Positions 15,684 to 23,886 of a DNA stretch of 51,065 nt are shown here, one piece after another. Source of the stretch: Pseudomonadota bacterium. Its GTDB lineage: Bacteria > Pseudomonadota > Gammaproteobacteria > Burkholderiales > Burkholderiaceae_B. The DNA is taken from assembly GCA_023423975.1 (NCBI GenBank), contig JAFAEO010000020.1:1-51065 (forward strand). Direction: 5' to 3'. The translations under genes were made by a program, and so were the position numbers. The notes under the pieces are model-generated. The model ran no database searches. It was not told the DNA's origin and saw only the letters and a list, made by a program, of their open reading frames with translations. How positions within the stretch are numbered: the first letter of the stretch is position 1; every line of letters starts with the position of its first letter.

Positions 15684-16955
15684 ATGGCAATGTCAGATGA
15701 AGAGCGGTACGCGTGGATTCGTCTCACGCTGGAACCCGGGATAGGCCCGGTCACTGCCCGCCATCTGCTGGTTGCCTTCGGGCTGCCTCAGGATATTTTC
15801 GGCGCCTCGGTTGCGGCGCTGATGAAGGTAGTGCCTCAGAAACAGGCCCTGCAACTGGCCGCAGCGGTCGACCCGGTTACCCACACCCTGATCGAACGCA
15901 CGTTCGACTGGCTGGCCCGCCCCGATCATCATATTGTGACGCTGGCCGATGAACTGTATCCCGCCCGCTTGCTCGATACGGCCGATCCGCCATCCCTGCT
16001 TTATGTGGACGGCGACCCGCAGGCGCTGTCCCGGCCGGTGCTTGCCATGGTGGGTGCGCGTTCGGCCACGGCTGGAGGTACCGATAATGCCTTCGCTTTT
16101 GCACGGCATCTGGCCGATGCCGGCTGGACCATTGCAAGCGGCCTGGCGCAGGGCATTGACGCGGCCGCTCACGAAGGTGCGTTGGCCAGCGGGGCGACGC
16201 CCGCCACCATTGCCGTCATGGGAACAGGCATCAATCGCGTCTATCCGGCAGCCAACAAGGGGCTGGCCATGCGGATCCGGGAGCAGGGGGCGCTGGTTAG
16301 CGAGTTGCCGCTGGATACCGCGGCGGTGGTGCACCAGTTTCCCCGTCGCAACCGCATTGTCGCCGGGCTCTCGCTCGGCGTGCTGGTGGTCGAAGCCGCG
16401 CAACGCAGCGGCTCGCTGATTACCGCGCGCCTGGCTGGGGAAAACGGTCGTGAAGTGTTTGCCATTCCGGGTTCCATTCATTCGCCGTTGTCACGTGGCT
16501 GCCATGCGCTGATCCGGCAGGGTGCCAAATTGGTGGAAACGGCCGAAGACATCCTGGAGGAGCTTGCGCGCAGCGGTTCGGCGCCCAAGGCGGGCGCCGG
16601 CCTGGGCCGCGAGGCGGGGCGGCAGTGGCAATCGGAATCAAAGCGAACGGCCAAACCGCTGACGCCAGCAACGTCCGGCATGTCTGGCACGCCTGTCATG
16701 TCTAAAACGCACAGGGAGGCGCACTCGGGCGGCGCGCGCAGTACGTCAGCCGTGGCCACGGGCACCGGCGATGCGGCGCAGCAGGCGCTGCTGGAGAAGA
16801 TGGGGTTTGATCCGGTTTCCATGGATTTGCTGCTGGTCAGGCTTGACACGACAGTGGGTGCGCTGGCGGGCTTGCTGACCGAACTGGAAATGGCCGGTAA
16901 AATCTTGCGGCTGCCCGACGGACGCTATCTGCAACGGGCGAATCACTTACAATAA
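15684..16955 (+). CDS. dprA: DNA-processing protein DprA (Smf)
   Basis: DprA loads RecA on incoming single-stranded DNA and protects it during natural transformation. About 423 residues from ATG 15684 (ATG 15678 and 15690 are possible). The Rossmann-like core is clear: LAMVGARSAT, GWTIASGLAQGIDAAAHEGAL, AVMGTGINRVYPAANKGL, SELPLDTAAVVHQFPRRNRIVAGLSLGVLVVEAAQRSGSLITA-type segments and FAIPGSI. A basic, Ser/Gly/Thr-rich linker (about 300-360) leads to a C-terminal winged helix (LLLVRLDTTVGALAGLLTELEMAGKI). An N-terminal helix-hairpin-helix (LEPGIGPVTARHLL) is also present. comF is 20 kb away in the same window. Confidence 0.94.
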   Translation: MAMSDEERYAWIRLTLEPGIGPVTARHLLVAFGLPQDIFGASVAALMKVVPQKQALQLAAAVDPVTHTLIERTFDWLARPDHHIVTLADELYPARLLDTADPPSLLYVDGDPQALSRPVLAMVGARSATAGGTDNAFAFARHLADAGWTIASGLAQGIDAAAHEGALASGATPATIAVMGTGINRVYPAANKGLAMRIREQGALVSELPLDTAAVVHQFPRRNRIVAGLSLGVLVVEAAQRSGSLITARLAGENGREVFAIPGSIHSPLSRGCHALIRQGAKLVETAEDILEELARSGSAPKAGAGLGREAGRQWQSESKRTAKPLTPATSGMSGTPVMSKTHREAHSGGARSTSAVATGTGDAAQQALLEKMGFDPVSMDLLLVRLDTTVGALAGLLTELEMAGKILRLPDGRYLQRANHLQ

Positions 16956-16992
16956 TCTACGCTATTTGTCCAAGCCCAAACAGGAGCATTTA

Positions 16993-17571
16993 ATGAGCAC
17001 CAAGTTCAAGGTTCTGATCATCATCGGCAGTCTTCGTGAAAAATCCTATAACGCTGCGATCGCCCGGCAGCTGGCTGAGCTGGCGCCGGATAATCTGGAA
17101 CTGGTATACGCTCCTTCCATTGGCACGCTGCCTCACTATAACCAGGACGTGCAGGATGCCGGCTTCCCCAAGGAAGTCCAGGCGTTTGCCGACGCCATTG
17201 TTGCGGCTGACGGCCTGATCTTTGTGACGCCTGAATATAACTATTCGGTGCCCGGTGTGCTCAAAAACGCGATTGACTGGGTATCACGCCTGCGTCCGCT
17301 GCCGTTTGACAACAAGGTAGGCTCAATCATTTCGGCCTCGGGCGGCGCCATCGGCGGGGCCAGAATGCAGTATCACCTGCGCCAGATCCTGGTGGCGATG
17401 AATATACATCTGGTCAATCGGCCCGAGATAATGGTCGGCACAGTACAAAACAAGGCCGAAGGCGAAGGCGGCAAAATTACCGACGAAACCACGCTCACCT
17501 TCATCGGCAATCACCTGAAAGAGCTGGCTCGCATGCTCGAGCTGCATCATCAAAAGCAGAATCAAGCCTGA
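16993..17571 (+). CDS. NADPH-dependent FMN reductase (flavodoxin-fold)
   Basis: The 192-residue protein starts at ATG 16993, preceded by AGGAG 6 bases upstream; an in-frame TTG at 16966 is less likely. It has the flavodoxin-like NAD(P)H:FMN/quinone reductase layout: GSLREKSYNAAI binds the FMN phosphate, PEYNYSVPGVLKNAIDWVSR is the family hallmark near residues 75-95, and SASGGAIGGARMQYHLRQIL follows. Such enzymes (ChrR/YieF/AzoR relatives) reduce quinones, chromate or azo compounds in the cytoplasm. It is 12 bp upstream of the HMG-CoA lyase gene and likely co-transcribed. Confidence 0.9.
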   Translation: MSTKFKVLIIIGSLREKSYNAAIARQLAELAPDNLELVYAPSIGTLPHYNQDVQDAGFPKEVQAFADAIVAADGLIFVTPEYNYSVPGVLKNAIDWVSRLRPLPFDNKVGSIISASGGAIGGARMQYHLRQILVAMNIHLVNRPEIMVGTVQNKAEGEGGKITDETTLTFIGNHLKELARMLELHHQKQNQA

Positions 17572-17583
17572 TCGGAGATAGTC

Positions 17584-18495
17584 ATGGCAATTGCGCAACG
17601 CGTAAAAGTGGTGGAAGTGGGGCCACGCGATGGTCTGCAGAACGAAAAACAATTTGTTCCGACCGATATTAAAGTCGAGCTGATCAATCGCCTGTCGGCT
17701 GCCGGCTTTCAGAATGTGGAAGCGGCCTCGTTCGTGTCGCCCAAGTGGGTGCCGCAAATGGCCGATGGCGCAGAGGTCATGGCTGCCATCGAGCGCCGGC
17801 CAGGCACCATTTATTCCGTTCTTACTCCGAATCTGAAAGGGTTCGAAGGGGCGCTTGCCGCCGGCGCCGACGAGGTAGTGATTTTTGGCGCAGCCAGTGA
17901 ATCCTTTTCTCAGCGCAATATCAATTGCTCCATTGCCGAATCCATTGCGCGTTTCGAGCCGGTGGCTAGTGCGGCCAAAGAAGCCGGTTTGCGCGTGCGT
18001 GCGAGCGTCAGCTGCGCGCTGGGCTGTCCGTACGAGGGCGAGATCGCGCCGGCTGCGGTGGCCGATGTGGTCAAGCGCATGCTGGCACTGGGTTGTAATG
18101 AAATTGATATTGCCGACACGATTGGGGTGGGCACGCCGCGCAAGGTGACGGCAGTCATGAACGCCGTATCTGCGGTGGCCGATCCTGCCATGCTGTCCGC
18201 GCATTTTCATGATACCTACGGTATGGCGCTGGCCAATATTCTGGCCGCGCTCGAAGCGGGGATTGCCATTGTGCACTCGTCTGCGGCCGGTCTGGGCGGC
18301 TGTCCCTATGCCAAGGGCGCAACCGGCAACGTGGCCACTGAAGATGTGCTGTATATGCTGCATGGCATGGATATCGAAACCGGCATCGACCTGGATCAGG
18401 TCATCAGCACCGGCCAGTGGATCTCCGATTACCTGCAGCGCGCCAATTCCAGTCGTGCCGGCAAGGCGATTATTACCAAACGGCAGGCGGCGTAA
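17584..18495 (+). CDS. hydroxymethylglutaryl-CoA lyase
   Basis: The 303-residue TIM-barrel enzyme cleaves HMG-CoA to acetyl-CoA and acetoacetate, the last step of leucine breakdown. VVEVGPRDGLQNEK at the N terminus holds the catalytic Arg and Asp; VSCALGCPYEGEI and the metal-binding HFHDTYGMALANI follow; GLGGCPYAKGATGNVATEDVLYMLHG carries the catalytic Cys loop. The length and motifs match bacterial MvaB/HMGCL. The rest of a leucine pathway is not in the window. GGAGA lies 6 bases before the ATG. Confidence 0.93.
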   Translation: MAIAQRVKVVEVGPRDGLQNEKQFVPTDIKVELINRLSAAGFQNVEAASFVSPKWVPQMADGAEVMAAIERRPGTIYSVLTPNLKGFEGALAAGADEVVIFGAASESFSQRNINCSIAESIARFEPVASAAKEAGLRVRASVSCALGCPYEGEIAPAAVADVVKRMLALGCNEIDIADTIGVGTPRKVTAVMNAVSAVADPAMLSAHFHDTYGMALANILAALEAGIAIVHSSAAGLGGCPYAKGATGNVATEDVLYMLHGMDIETGIDLDQVISTGQWISDYLQRANSSRAGKAIITKRQAA

Positions 18496-18503
18496 GCGCA
18501 GTT

Positions 18504-18983
18504 ATGGTCATCAATTTCCTGCCGCTGTCCGAATCCGAACGTGAGCAGTTGCTCGCTTCAATCGAGCCCTTGCCCATTCGCGGGCAGGCCTGGCCTGCCT
18601 GGGTAAAAACAGTCGCCTGGGGTATTCTGGGTCTTATCGTATTGCAGTCGCTTGTGGCTTTCAACAAGGCCGGGGTGCAGGTGCTGTTTTCCATGACAGG
18701 CCTGATTCTGCTGGTTGTTTTCCTGGCGCTTGCCGTCACGACCCGCTATATGCAGACCTCTGTCACCACGATAGATTCACAGGGTCTGCGGCAAAGCTGG
18801 CTGACCCGCCGTGAAGTGGCCTGGCAGGATGTGACCTTCGCCAAGTTTGTGCCAATGCTCGCGTCCAAGCGGCTGGTGGTCTTCACCAAAAAAGGTAAAC
18901 CTGTCGTGTTCCAGGGCGGTACACAGGACCTGCAGGTGGCGTTTGCAAAAATTTCGCTGGCGTTCAAAAACCGCAAAGTGTGA
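18504..18983 (+). CDS. small membrane protein with PH-like domain, unknown function
   Basis: The 159-residue product begins at ATG 18504, 8 bp after the lyase stop; a longer frame that starts inside the lyase gene is not used. Two membrane segments lie near residues 33-53 (VKTVAWGILGLIVLQSLVAF) and 60-78, followed by a soluble domain of about 80 residues with alternating beta strands (VTTIDSQGLRQSWLTRREVAWQDVTF) like the bacterial PH-domain (DUF304-type) proteins. I do not recognise a specific function. It seems to be the last gene of the FMN-reductase/lyase transcript. Confidence 0.7.
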   Translation: MVINFLPLSESEREQLLASIEPLPIRGQAWPAWVKTVAWGILGLIVLQSLVAFNKAGVQVLFSMTGLILLVVFLALAVTTRYMQTSVTTIDSQGLRQSWLTRREVAWQDVTFAKFVPMLASKRLVVFTKKGKPVVFQGGTQDLQVAFAKISLAFKNRKV

Positions 18984-19198
18984 CGCGTGACAGCTGCGGG
19001 CATTGCGCCGGTCAGGCGTCTTCTGCAGCCGAGAATATAACAATTGCAATGGGCCTGGCCGCTATGCCAGACGTGATTCGCCTATATTATTCTGCATGCG
19101 GTCACTGACAAAAGCAGCAAACCCGATCCGTTGGCTGCAACGCATCGGTCAAGGCCGCCGCTCAATGTATATGTGTCATATCAGAAGTTCAACATCAC

Positions 19199-20176
19199 TT
19201 ATTTACTGATCCCGCGGTCTGGTTCTGCGGGGGCGACCGTCACCGGATCAAAGTGCGTCGTTACCTGCAAAATATCATCAATCTGCATAATACGCGCGCA
19301 GGCCAGTTCGGAAATTTCATGAGCGGCCAGGATGGTCATATCCGACGGAAATTCAAGATGGACTTCGACCAGAATCATGTCGCCGCTTTTGCGCGTTTTC
19401 AGATCGTGAAATCCCTGCAGACCAGGCGTGTCATGCAAGGCCTGGCGAATCTGCTGTTCTATTTCTTCATCAACGGCGTGATCGGCAAGATCGCTCAGGG
19501 CCTGCAGTGAGAATTTGCCGCCCATGCGTGCAATCATGGCGCCCACCAGCAGCGCGGCAAGCGGATCGGCCATGGGGAACCCGGCGATGTTTGCCAGAAT
19601 CCCGATAGCGACAACCAGTGAGGATGCCGCGTCCGAGCGCGCATGCCAGGCATTGGCAACCAACAGGGCGGAGCGCACGCGCTGCGCTCGGTTCAACATA
19701 TAGCGAAACAACAGCTCCTTGGCCATCAGTACGCTGATGGCCACAAACAGCGCGCTCAGGTGTACGGTGGCAATCGTTGACGGATCGGTCAGGCGCAGCC
19801 CCGCGCTCCAAACCATGGCCAGTCCCACGCCAAGCATGATCAACCCGATGGCCAGCGATGCGATCGTTTCGAAACGGCGGTGTCCAAAAGGGTGGCTGGC
19901 ATCAGCCGCCCTGGCGGCATGGCGATTGGCGAACAGCACCACGAAATCGGAGAGAATGTCGGACAGTGAATGAATGGCATCTGCAATCAACGCCTGAGAG
20001 TGGGCAAACACGCCCACAATGATCTGGAATATCACAAGAGTGATATTGACGGCGACGCTGATCCAGGTGCTGCGCCGGGCGACCTGCGAGCGTTCACTTT
20101 CTGCGACAAGCTCTGATGCCTGATAGGAGGCAAGCCGGCGCGCAGGTGCCGCAGAATGATCATGTTGATGGGTCAT
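19199..20176 (-). CDS. cation diffusion facilitator (CDF) family metal exporter
   Basis: The 325-residue protein has six membrane helices and a cytoplasmic C-terminal domain. The metal-site motif IADAIHSLSDILSDFVVL (HxxxD) lies in helix 2, and a second site ARSDAASSLVVAIG lies in helix 5. The N terminus is His-rich (MTHQHDHS). The C-terminal beta-alpha domain includes GDMILVEVHLEFPSDMTILAAHEIS. It would export Zn(II), Fe(II) or another divalent cation in exchange for protons. The ion is not determined. Monocistronic on the minus strand, divergent from fmt. Confidence 0.9.
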   Translation of the reverse strand: MTHQHDHSAAPARRLASYQASELVAESERSQVARRSTWISVAVNITLVIFQIIVGVFAHSQALIADAIHSLSDILSDFVVLFANRHAARAADASHPFGHRRFETIASLAIGLIMLGVGLAMVWSAGLRLTDPSTIATVHLSALFVAISVLMAKELLFRYMLNRAQRVRSALLVANAWHARSDAASSLVVAIGILANIAGFPMADPLAALLVGAMIARMGGKFSLQALSDLADHAVDEEIEQQIRQALHDTPGLQGFHDLKTRKSGDMILVEVHLEFPSDMTILAAHEISELACARIMQIDDILQVTTHFDPVTVAPAEPDRGISK

Positions 20177-20252
20177 ATTGGTCGGGGCTGAAAATAAAAG
20201 CGTCTTTAAGGTATGCTACTCAATTGTCCACCACTTTCCAAGTATCACGATT

Positions 20253-21218
20253 ATGCTGAATGTTGTTTTTGCGGGAACGCCCGAATTTGCACGCCAGGCG
20301 CTGGCAGCCATTGTTCAGGCAGGGTTTTCGGTTCCCCTGGTTATGACGCAGCCCGATCGTCCTGCGGGTCGGGGAATGAAGCTGACACCCAGCCCGGTCA
20401 AGCAGCAGGCGGTTGCGCATAATATTCCTGTGATCCAGCCTGTCAGTCTGCGCCTGGATGGCAAGTATCCCGATGAGGCCGCCAGTGCCCGCCAGACGCT
20501 GCAAGCACTGCAGCCCGATGTCATGGTGGTGGCCGCCTACGGCTTGATTCTGCCGCAGTGGGTGTTGGATCTGCCTCGCTATGGCTGCCTGAATATCCAT
20601 GCCAGCCTGTTGCCGCGCTGGCGCGGCGCAGCGCCCATTCAACGGGCGATCGAAGCCGGTGACAGCCAGACCGGCATTGCGATCATGCAGATGGATGCTG
20701 GCCTGGACACGGGCAATGTCATCGCCTGCGAGACCCTGCCCATTGTGGATCAGAATGCCGCGCAACTGCACGATGCACTGGCCGTTATGGGCGCGCGGCA
20801 AATTGTCGCAGTGCTGCAGGCATTGGATAAAGACAGAGTGCTGCACTCAAGCCCGCAACCACAAGCCGGCGTCACGTATGCCGCCAAACTGGATAAGCGC
20901 GAAGCGGCGCTGGATTTGTCAGAGGATGCCGCGACGCTGGCGCGCCGTGTCCGCGCATTTAACCCTGCGCCGGGGGCAAGCGTGCTGCTGCCGGGAATCG
21001 ATAGCCCGGTCAAGGTATGGGATGCCTGCGCGCTTGAGGTAGATGTCCCAGGGACATCTGCTTCGGCAGTGCCTGGGCAGGTGCTGGCTGTGACACCCGA
21101 GGGCATTGATCTCGCTACGGGTAATGGCACATTGCGGCTATTGCAATTGCAGAAAGCGGGCGGCAAGCGTCAACCTGTAGCGGTTTTTGTCACAGGGTGG
21201 AAGCCGCCACAGGGCTGA
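20253..21218 (+). CDS. fmt: methionyl-tRNA formyltransferase
   Basis: The 321-residue enzyme formylates initiator Met-tRNA with 10-formyl-THF. Start is at ATG 20253 (LNVVFAGTPEFARQALAAI), not the in-frame TTG 25 codons earlier. Folate and catalytic segments are clear: LTPSPVKQQA, VVAAYGLILPQWVLDLPRYGCLNIHASLLPRWRGAAPIQRAI (Asn-His-Ser region) and MDAGLDTG. The C-terminal OB-fold domain (about 205-320) includes VRAFNPAPG. Its usual partner def is 4.7 kb upstream on the other strand. Confidence 0.95.
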   Translation: MLNVVFAGTPEFARQALAAIVQAGFSVPLVMTQPDRPAGRGMKLTPSPVKQQAVAHNIPVIQPVSLRLDGKYPDEAASARQTLQALQPDVMVVAAYGLILPQWVLDLPRYGCLNIHASLLPRWRGAAPIQRAIEAGDSQTGIAIMQMDAGLDTGNVIACETLPIVDQNAAQLHDALAVMGARQIVAVLQALDKDRVLHSSPQPQAGVTYAAKLDKREAALDLSEDAATLARRVRAFNPAPGASVLLPGIDSPVKVWDACALEVDVPGTSASAVPGQVLAVTPEGIDLATGNGTLRLLQLQKAGGKRQPVAVFVTGWKPPQG

Positions 21219-21284
21219 CCCCCGGGCCTTGAGCGGTTTGGCCGGCAAGCGATGCGCGCTTGGAGCATGCGCCGTGTTGAGGGG

Positions 21285-21337
21285 CCGCTGTGGGTTCGTT
21301 ATGGTCCTTTATGGACCCGCTGTGGAACCGTTATAGG
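21285..21337. repeat. 32-bp-period imperfect direct repeat between fmt and HAD gene
   Basis: CCGCTGTGG(GTTC)GTTATGG at 21285-21304 recurs as CCGCTGTGG(AACC)GTTATAGG at 21317-21337. Between them GGTCC-TTTAT-GGACC (21303-21317) makes a small hairpin, and GGTTC/GAACC of the two copies could pair as an outer stem. It lies between convergent stops and may act as a bidirectional 3'-end structure. Confidence 0.4.
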
Positions 21338-21340
21338 CTG

Positions 21341-21979
21341 TCAAGCTGGCAGCAACTGGGCCCGGATGTCATCCGGGGTGCAAAACAGAAACTGCGGTTC
21401 TTTTGCAGAGAGTACGTCGGGATGGTTATAGCCCCACGCCACGCTGGCGGCATGGCAGCCCGATTCGCGCGCGGCGTCGATGTCGCGGATTTCATCGCCG
21501 ATCAGTAAACAGGTGTCGGGCGTGCAGCCGGTCTGACGGTACAGGGTCTTGAGCCTGGATGCTTTGCCAAACAAGTCGCTGCCGCAGCGATACTGGTCGA
21601 TGAAGTCGGTTGCCCGGCCCAACGTGCGGCGCACATTGACTTCACTGTTCGAGCTCAGGACGGCGATCTGGTAGCCGGCATGCTTGAGCGCAGCCAGGGC
21701 CTGCTCAATGCCTTCAAACAGATGCACGTCCGGCGAGGCCTCCTGCATGCGCTGACGAAATTCCATAAGAATGGCGGGCGCTTTCCAGAAAGGGATATCC
21801 AGTGTGCTCAGGATCTGGCGTACATCGCGGTGGCGCAGCTGTTCTTTCTCTTCTTCGGCGGGGTTGCGAAACCCGTATTTTTGAGCCACGCTGGCCAGTA
21901 CCGTATCAAACCACGGCAGAGTATCGGCCAGCGTGCCATCAAAGTCAAAGGCCAGCAACTGGTATGGCAGAGACTTCAT
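21341..21979 (-). CDS. HAD-superfamily hydrolase (phosphoglycolate-phosphatase-like)
   Basis: The 212-residue protein is a subfamily IA HAD phosphatase. Motif I is FDFDGTLADT with nucleophile Asp12 and Asp14, motif II is VLSSNSE, the Lys of motif III is in GKASRLKTL, and motif IV is IGDEIRDIDAA. A helical cap follows motif I (about residues 18-85). Substrate is unknown; family members dephosphorylate small sugars, phosphoglycolate or nucleotides. It is 13 bp downstream of rimO on the same strand and probably shares its transcript. Confidence 0.85.
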   Translation of the reverse strand: MKSLPYQLLAFDFDGTLADTLPWFDTVLASVAQKYGFRNPAEEEKEQLRHRDVRQILSTLDIPFWKAPAILMEFRQRMQEASPDVHLFEGIEQALAALKHAGYQIAVLSSNSEVNVRRTLGRATDFIDQYRCGSDLFGKASRLKTLYRQTGCTPDTCLLIGDEIRDIDAARESGCHAASVAWGYNHPDVLSAKEPQFLFCTPDDIRAQLLPA

Positions 21980-21992
21980 CGGTCAATCACAA

Positions 21993-23321
21993 TCATGATA
22001 GCGGTTTATGATCTGCCCACAGATCGTATTCATTGCTGTCGGTCACGGTACAACGCACAATCTGACCAGGTTGCAGTTTTTCAGCGCTGCTGATAAACAC
22101 GCAGCCGTCGATCTCCGGCGCATCAGCATGAGAGCGGCCCACGGCATCGCCATCTTCATCGATCTCGTCGATCAGAACATCAATCTCTCGTCCCACCTTG
22201 CGTGCCAATCGGGCAGTGGAAATAGCCTGCTGGTGAGCCATGAAGCGCTCCCACCGATCCTGTTTGACGTCATCGGGCACATGATCGCCCAATGCGTTGG
22301 CGGGAGCGCCCTCTACCGGCGAATACTGGAAACAGCCTACGCGATCCAGCTGTGCCTCTGTCATCCAGTTAAGCAGATACTGGAAGTCTTCCTCTGTTTC
22401 TCCAGGGAAGCCTACGATAAAGGTGGAGCGGATGGTCAGGTCGGGACAGATTTCGCGCCATTTGTGAATGCGCGCCAACGTGCGATCTTCAAAAGCAGGG
22501 CGTTTCATTGCCTTGAGAACCCTGGGGCTGGCGTGTTGAAACGGGATGTCAAGATACGGCAGGATTTTGCCTTCGGCCATCAGCGGGATCACTTCATCAA
22601 CGCTGGGGTATGGGTAAACGTAATGCAAACGCACCCAGATACCCAGTTCGGACAGCGCCTCACACAGTTCAGTCATGCGTGTGCGCACGGGGCGTCCGTT
22701 CCAGAAACCGCTACGGTATTTGATATCTACGCCGTAGGCGCTGGTATCTTGCGAAATGACCAGCAGTTCTTTGACGCCCGCATTGGCCAGGCGTTGCGCT
22801 TCTTGCAGCACATCGCCCACAGGGCGGCTGACCAGGTCGCCGCGCATGGACGGGATGATACAGAAGCTGCAGCGATGGTTGCAGCCTTCGGAGATCTTCA
22901 AATAGGCATAATGCCTGGGAGTCAGTTTGATGCCTTGTGGCGGCACCAGGTCAACATAGGGATCATGGTCGATCGAAGGGGGGGCCGCTTCATGGACGGC
23001 ACGGACCACTTCTTCGTATTGTTGGGGACCGGTCACGGAAAGCACGCGAGGATGAACCTGGCGAATGACCTGTTCCTCTACGCCCATACAGCCGGTCACG
23101 ATTACCTTACCGTTGGCGGAGATGGCCTCGCCGATTGCGTCAAGCGATTCGGCCTTGGCGCTGTCGATGAAGCCACAGGTGTTGACCACTACCACGTCGG
23201 CGCCTTCATAGGAGGGAGAAATATCATAACCTTCAGTACGCAACTGGGTCAGGATGCGTTCAGAGTCAACGAGTGCCTTCGGGCAGCCCAGACTGACAAA
23301 GCCAACGCGGGGAGCGGACAT
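21993..23321 (-). CDS. rimO: ribosomal protein S12 methylthiotransferase RimO
   Basis: The 442-residue radical SAM enzyme adds a methylthio group to an Asp of ribosomal protein S12. The N-terminal UPF0004 domain carries the three auxiliary-cluster cysteines (Cys13 in LGCPKA, Cys49 in NTCGF, Cys78 in VTGCMG). The radical SAM CxxxCxxC is Cys147, Cys151 and Cys154 (GCNHRCSFCIIPSMRG). A C-terminal TRAM domain (about residues 375-440) ends the protein. LGCPKALVDSE is diagnostic for RimO rather than MiaB. Confidence 0.96.
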   Translation of the reverse strand: MSAPRVGFVSLGCPKALVDSERILTQLRTEGYDISPSYEGADVVVVNTCGFIDSAKAESLDAIGEAISANGKVIVTGCMGVEEQVIRQVHPRVLSVTGPQQYEEVVRAVHEAAPPSIDHDPYVDLVPPQGIKLTPRHYAYLKISEGCNHRCSFCIIPSMRGDLVSRPVGDVLQEAQRLANAGVKELLVISQDTSAYGVDIKYRSGFWNGRPVRTRMTELCEALSELGIWVRLHYVYPYPSVDEVIPLMAEGKILPYLDIPFQHASPRVLKAMKRPAFEDRTLARIHKWREICPDLTIRSTFIVGFPGETEEDFQYLLNWMTEAQLDRVGCFQYSPVEGAPANALGDHVPDDVKQDRWERFMAHQQAISTARLARKVGREIDVLIDEIDEDGDAVGRSHADAPEIDGCVFISSAEKLQPGQIVRCTVTDSNEYDLWADHKPLS

Positions 23322-23886
23322 AGAAAACCTTTAATATATAGAGAAATAAATACGAAACAATGGGAAGCAACGCGCCCGGATGGGGTATGGGCAGTAAAAT
23401 ACCTTACCCTGAGGCGTCCGGTTTATTCTTGCGGCAGATCGAAACGGTTTCTGTTGCCGGCCCTGTTCGGTAACGGTACGGCGCCTGTCAATGCGTTTCT
23501 GCCAGATTTATCCGGCAGCCTGCCTGGTTGACGGGCGCTTGTGCCATTTGCCCCTAGCACAGCAGCAAGGCCGCTGGCACTGCCGGTTTTTGCCTGTGCC
23601 CCTGTATTCTTAACTTACGGTACAAGTACAGTATGAAGGTGCAGGGCAGGGGGCTGTTGCGCACATCGGGAGCCGGTCGCTGGCCGGCAACGTTTATAAA
23701 CGAGGCTTGCAAAAGCGATATTTCTGACAGAACATCGGGAACCGCCAAAGCTTGTTTCAGGTCTGCCAGCCCGCTATTTGCCGCCGGTTATTTGCTATCG
23801 CAATGAATAATCAGGCAATTTTACCATTTTCGCTCACTAACGGTGTATATGCACAGTCAATTATTTATGCTTGGGGATTTCAGTCA
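23322..23886. other. 565-bp divergent spacer between rimO and rsmB
   Basis: The longest gene-free stretch of the window. The rimO side is AT-rich (ATATATAGAGAAATAAATA near 23333-23351) and probably holds its promoter. The rest is mixed, with no tRNA, IS end or long inverted repeat that I can see. A 64-codon minus frame (23748-23554) starts with TTG and has no ribosome-binding site or recognisable motif. The rsmB frame is open for 45 codons before the chosen start, but that stretch does not look like RsmB. Confidence 0.5.

Noticed and set aside
19003..19209. 68-codon plus-strand frame between the PH-like gene and the CDF exporter
   Set aside because: Non-ATG-supported start, Arg/Ser/Cys-rich shadow-like composition and it runs into the 3' end of the opposite-strand gene.
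23554..23748. 64-codon minus-strand frame in the rimO-rsmB spacer
   Set aside because: TTG start, no ribosome-binding site, no motif and no coding-like pattern.
23752..23886. 45-codon in-frame extension of rsmB
   Set aside because: The residues do not fit the NusB-like domain, and GGGGAT precedes the ATG at 23887.
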